From positions 644,931-708,930 of the forward strand of contig NZ_KI535368.1 in the NCBI RefSeq assembly GCF_000160035.2: 64,000 bases of DNA, given 5' to 3'. The notes beneath the pieces were generated by a model. It was not told where the DNA came from and ran no database searches. It was given only the letters and a program-made list of their open reading frames with translations. A program made the position numbers and the translations under genes. Of the stretch, positions 60,929 through 64,000 are shown one piece after another; the first letter of the stretch is position 1, and the number at the start of each line of letters is the position of its first letter. The stretch comes from Catonella morbi ATCC 51271 (GTDB lineage Bacteria > Bacillota > Clostridia > Lachnospirales > Lachnospiraceae).

Positions 60929-62059
60929 TTAAACAGAATTCAAATACATCCCATTCCTTTTAGTTTCCCTATTCTTTATCTCTCCCTCATTCTCCCTTGT
61001 AAAATCGCTTAATTTGTAAGAACGAATACGCTCTTTTACTACAATAGGTACAACGAATCCATTTTTTACAAGGGTTGAAAGCCTGTTAATTATTGTCTTA
61101 TTGGTTACTCCAAATTCCTTGCTTACCTCAATTGGTGTAAATTCTCTTTTATAGCTTTTTATTAAAAATAACAAAAGCTCTTTTTCTTTACTTTTTAAAT
61201 AAGACAAGCTGCCATCTAATTCTTCGCCACTCTCACTTTCTGACAATTCACAGACTTTACTTGAATATAAAAGCACCATTCTTAGAAAATAGTTAATCCA
61301 AAGCTCAGGATGAGGCGGATTATCTCTTCCTGAGTAATACAGTGCGGGAAGTCCCATTTGTATAGAATCATAATATTCTTCTACATCATAGGCAAAATAC
61401 TCCTCAAGCGAGCCAACCCCATTAAACCCATATCCATTGATATCTAAAATGTATCCCGAAAGAAGCCTGGCCGTCCTACCGTTTCCATCTTCAAACGGAT
61501 GAATAGTCACCAACTGATAGTGCACAACTGCTGCCACTATAAGCGGATGATCATCTGTTGTGTTCACATAGTCTGCAAGTTCTTCTAAAAGTTCGGGGAT
61601 ATCAACATACTCTGGCGGAATATAGTCAGAATTATCGCTTTGAGAATCATATACCGCAAATAAAATCCCCGGCGGCATCTGACCTCTGAGTCCTATTTTC
61701 TCCTTTGAAGCACCCTTTTCCACAAATTTTTGTACATCAAGAATCAGTTTAATTGAAAATTTCTCTTTCTTTTTTGCTTTCTCTTCCAAGTAGTTTAGTG
61801 CAAGAAAATAATTACGTACCTCCTGCTCCGGTTTAAGATAATGCTTTCTCTCATCATTTTCTATAACTTCATCAACCTGCTTCTGAGAGAGAGGATTGCC
61901 CTCAATTTTAGTTGAAGCATAAGAGCTTTTCTTTTTCGAGTTTTTTCTCAGCTTATTAACAACCGTTCTTGTAAGTTTTACTGCAGAAAGTTTATATCTG
62001 TTCTTATCTATCTCTGTTATATATTTTAAAATTTCATTATTCAAAGTTACTTTTACCAT
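60929..62059 (-). CDS. Fic-domain protein (AMP transferase, self-inhibited class II)
   Basis: This 376-residue protein has an N-terminal inhibitory helix with S49-x-x-x-E53-G54 (STKIEGN), the catalytic Fic motif HPFEDGNGRTAR at 187-198 and a C-terminal winged helix (TPIEVSKEFGVTNKTIINRL). The motif is fully canonical, so it should be active; the glutamate of the inhibitory helix would block ATP binding until released. Such proteins AMPylate other proteins. The winged helix may tie it to DNA or to its own promoter. Its ribosome site lies in the stem at 62066-62106. Confidence 0.92.
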   Translation of the reverse strand: MVKVTLNNEILKYITEIDKNRYKLSAVKLTRTVVNKLRKNSKKKSSYASTKIEGNPLSQKQVDEVIENDERKHYLKPEQEVRNYFLALNYLEEKAKKKEKFSIKLILDVQKFVEKGASKEKIGLRGQMPPGILFAVYDSQSDNSDYIPPEYVDIPELLEELADYVNTTDDHPLIVAAVVHYQLVTIHPFEDGNGRTARLLSGYILDINGYGFNGVGSLEEYFAYDVEEYYDSIQMGLPALYYSGRDNPPHPELWINYFLRMVLLYSSKVCELSESESGEELDGSLSYLKSKEKELLLFLIKSYKREFTPIEVSKEFGVTNKTIINRLSTLVKNGFVVPIVVKERIRSYKLSDFTRENEGEIKNRETKRNGMYLNSV

Positions 62060-62065
62060 AAAATA

Positions 62066-62106
62066 AGCACCTCCTGATGTATTTATTGTATCAGAAAAGG
62101 TGCTTT
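62066..62106 (-). promoter_or_regulatory. Stem-loop containing the Fic ribosome-binding site
   Basis: On the minus strand AAGCACCT, three bases, CTGAT, an 11-base loop, ATCAG, one base and AGGTGCTT form a hairpin whose 3' arm contains the AGGAGGTG ribosome site of the Fic gene. In a readthrough transcript from 62178 the site would be hidden. A TACAAT in the loop region could be a -10 box; a transcript starting there would lack the 5' arm. It may also be the terminator of the upstream gene, though the T-run is weak. Confidence 0.6.
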
Positions 62107-62177
62107 TATTCCATTAAAATTACACTATTTTTTCACTATTTTACTCTATATAATTTAAGAAATAGTAAGCAGATTTC

Positions 62178-64000
62178 TTAAAGATAAATCCCTTCCTTCT
62201 CTAAAATTTCATCAATCCCAACTAAGTCCTTTTTAACCTGTTCTTTAATTGCCGATGAAAAATAAACTAATTTAAATTCTTCCTTTCTGTATCTACATAG
62301 TAAAAGTCTCAAGATTACATAGCTTTTTATGGAAAAATCTATCCTGAATCCCTTTTCACCAAGTTTATTAAATTCTTTATATTTTTTATCGTCAAACACT
62401 ACAAATAATGAGTTCCATAACCATTCCAAAAATTCCTCAGATATAAAATGTAATGCATTAATTTTTCTTATCGTTTTACATAATTTCTGTATATAATTGC
62501 TTTCATTTAATTCATCTATACTTTCACCCTTAAAGGTCTTAAAATTAATATTTTTCCTCCATATATCAAATTCTTCTACTTGCATTATATCTCTATCTGA
62601 TGACCTTTCACAGTAAGCTAAATTAAAAATTAATACCTCAATAATTTCATTTAAATTCAAGAATTCTAGTAAATACTCCATTTGATTAGCCGATAATTCC
62701 ACTCCATCCATTAGTATATTTCTGCTATGATATCTTGCCTCGGCATACAAATATGAACTTACATATTTAGATTTAAGTTTTTTAAAAAATTCTTTTATTA
62801 TTTTAATATCTTTAATCTCTTCTTTGTCTATACATGAATAAATTTTACCAAATATATTAGTGAAATAATGTGTAGTTTTTGTTTCATCATCTATGTCTTT
62901 TAATTTTTTCAATATATCAAAAAATATATCTGTATCATTCAATTTATCTAAAAAATTTATATCTTCTATTTTTCTCTCAAATATATCTTCAATTAAAGAT
63001 ACACATAAATTACTTTCTACATACTTTTTTTCGAAATAAATAGATTTATGTTTTCTATATTCACCCCAAAAAATATTTCTATATAAATCATTTAACTTTA
63101 ACTTCATCTCTATTTCAAGGAGAGATCTTAAATCTTTGCGAGCAATTTTCAAAAGGATTAATGGTGGAATGTCTAATGAATCAATGTTATCCCATTTCAT
63201 TTTATAATACCAGTACAATCTTTCAATATACTTTTTTATTAGGTGACTCTTAATGAATACAATTATTTTATTACTTATTTTGTTGCCATAAATACCAATA
63301 ATCCTTTTTAATGAATTTTCAATTACACTTCTCTCTTCAAAAAAAGCCAGTTCAATATATTTATTAATTTCTTCTTCATTATTACTTACTTCGTTAGCCC
63401 TGTTAAATATATAGTTTATCAAATTACTAATATCTGTATCAAATTTATTATCTTTTTCTAATACATACTTAATTGAAAAGAGATTATGAAATATTTTTTT
63501 AAAATACCTTTCAACTTTATTTTCAATTACAAGCTTATCTCCCCATCTGGAATTATTGTATAAATTACTTATTGAAAAAGACCTTCTTGATAATGATACA
63601 GATTCTATTAAAATAGCCACACAATAAAAGGCACTAATTACAAATGTTGCTACCCATATTGAAATTATAAGCCTAGAATTTTTATTTACAACATTGGTAA
63701 CTCCATCTAAGATTTTAATATTATGCTTTACTTCTGTGCATAATATAATTGTAGGAATAACAATTATAATCCAAAAATACAGTTTTATAGGGATATCATT
63801 AAATTTTTGTAACCAAAAATTATCATGAAATCTCCGTCTCATGATATTAAAACCCAAATAAAAATTTTCTTTTTTGTCTATATCAACTACCTTAGATTCT
63901 AAATAGTTGGTAATAAAGAAAACTATAGCAAGGGAACCTAGAGAAAGCGAAAACATTTTCTCCGCATTCAGAGATAATTCTACATTTATATTAATAATAT
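62178..64000 (-). CDS. Membrane protein of unknown function, cut by window edge
   Basis: The frame is open from 64000 to the stop at 62178 (at least 606 residues). An ATG at 63956 has no well-spaced ribosome site, and residues upstream of it (NVELSLNAEKMFSLSLGS) read as continuing protein, so the real start is probably outside. Three hydrophobic helices (FSLSLGSLAIVFFITNYL, LYFWIIIVIPTIIL and LIISIWVATFVISAFYCVAI) are followed by about 440 mostly helical, cytoplasmic-looking residues rich in I, N, K and E. Very AT-rich. I recognise no family. Confidence 0.7.
   Translation of the reverse strand, partial: IININVELSLNAEKMFSLSLGSLAIVFFITNYLESKVVDIDKKENFYLGFNIMRRRFHDNFWLQKFNDIPIKLYFWIIIVIPTIILCTEVKHNIKILDGVTNVVNKNSRLIISIWVATFVISAFYCVAILIESVSLSRRSFSISNLYNNSRWGDKLVIENKVERYFKKIFHNLFSIKYVLEKDNKFDTDISNLINYIFNRANEVSNNEEEINKYIELAFFEERSVIENSLKRIIGIYGNKISNKIIVFIKSHLIKKYIERLYWYYKMKWDNIDSLDIPPLILLKIARKDLRSLLEIEMKLKLNDLYRNIFWGEYRKHKSIYFEKKYVESNLCVSLIEDIFERKIEDINFLDKLNDTDIFFDILKKLKDIDDETKTTHYFTNIFGKIYSCIDKEEIKDIKIIKEFFKKLKSKYVSSYLYAEARYHSRNILMDGVELSANQMEYLLEFLNLNEIIEVLIFNLAYCERSSDRDIMQVEEFDIWRKNINFKTFKGESIDELNESNYIQKLCKTIRKINALHFISEEFLEWLWNSLFVVFDDKKYKEFNKLGEKGFRIDFSIKSYVILRLLLCRYRKEEFKLVYFSSAIKEQVKKDLVGIDEILEKEGIYL

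Overview
The window looks like chromosome from a low-GC Gram-positive anaerobe of the Clostridia, most likely Lachnospiraceae. This rests on the AT-rich composition, strong AGGAGG-type ribosome sites, several YesM/YesN-type two-component systems beside carbohydrate ABC transporters, lipoprotein-type binding proteins, and Firmicutes families such as DUF4127 and a MukBEF-like Wadjet system. No rRNA, tRNA, CRISPR array, intact transposase or prophage was seen.

Layout. (1) 108-9266: a glycan-uptake locus with a divergent YesM/YesN pair, a sugar-binding lipoprotein, two permeases, a GH172/DUF2961 glycosidase and a second, paralogous binding lipoprotein. (2) 9470-17490: a second uptake locus on the minus strand with an intracellular sulfatase, two permeases, a binding lipoprotein and its own YesM/YesN pair. 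(3) 17705-18643: an orphan beta-class DNA methyltransferase. (4) 19089-40899: the most unusual part. Four paralogous small secreted proteins share a signal peptide, 2 to 6 copies of a 16-residue D-F-[KR]-E-T-D-K-x-F-F-x-Y-P repeat and a helical domain. Each has an almost identical promoter/leader. Two OmpR-type two-component systems, a secreted two-repeat protein and a TetR-controlled ABC exporter lie among them. Between copies 1 and 2 sit a complete Wadjet operon (JetABCD, 32043 down to 23942) and a three-gene AT-rich cassette (22196-23791). (5) 41416-43080: a secreted WG-repeat protein. (6) 43321-48831: cardiolipin synthase, a DUF454 protein and a fused double ABC exporter. (7) 48998-49538: a RelE-type toxin with a ribbon-helix-helix antitoxin. 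(8) 49619-53392: a four-gene metal-uptake ABC operon behind a DtxR/MntR-like palindrome. (9) 53651-60768: a third sugar ABC operon carrying two DUF4127 proteins around an RpiR-type regulator. (10) 60929-64000: a Fic protein and a membrane protein cut by the window edge.

How the parts fit. None of the three sugar ABC loci encodes an ATPase, so each probably uses a shared MsmX-type ATPase encoded elsewhere. In all three, a stem-loop lies directly after the binding-protein gene, which suggests a shared way of making more binding protein than permease. The repeat-protein family looks like one coordinately expressed, recently amplified regulon; its function is not recognisable from sequence and it is the best candidate here for something undescribed.

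Limits. All family calls come from reading motifs and gene order. No database or structure search was run, and start codons were chosen by eye from ribosome-binding sites.
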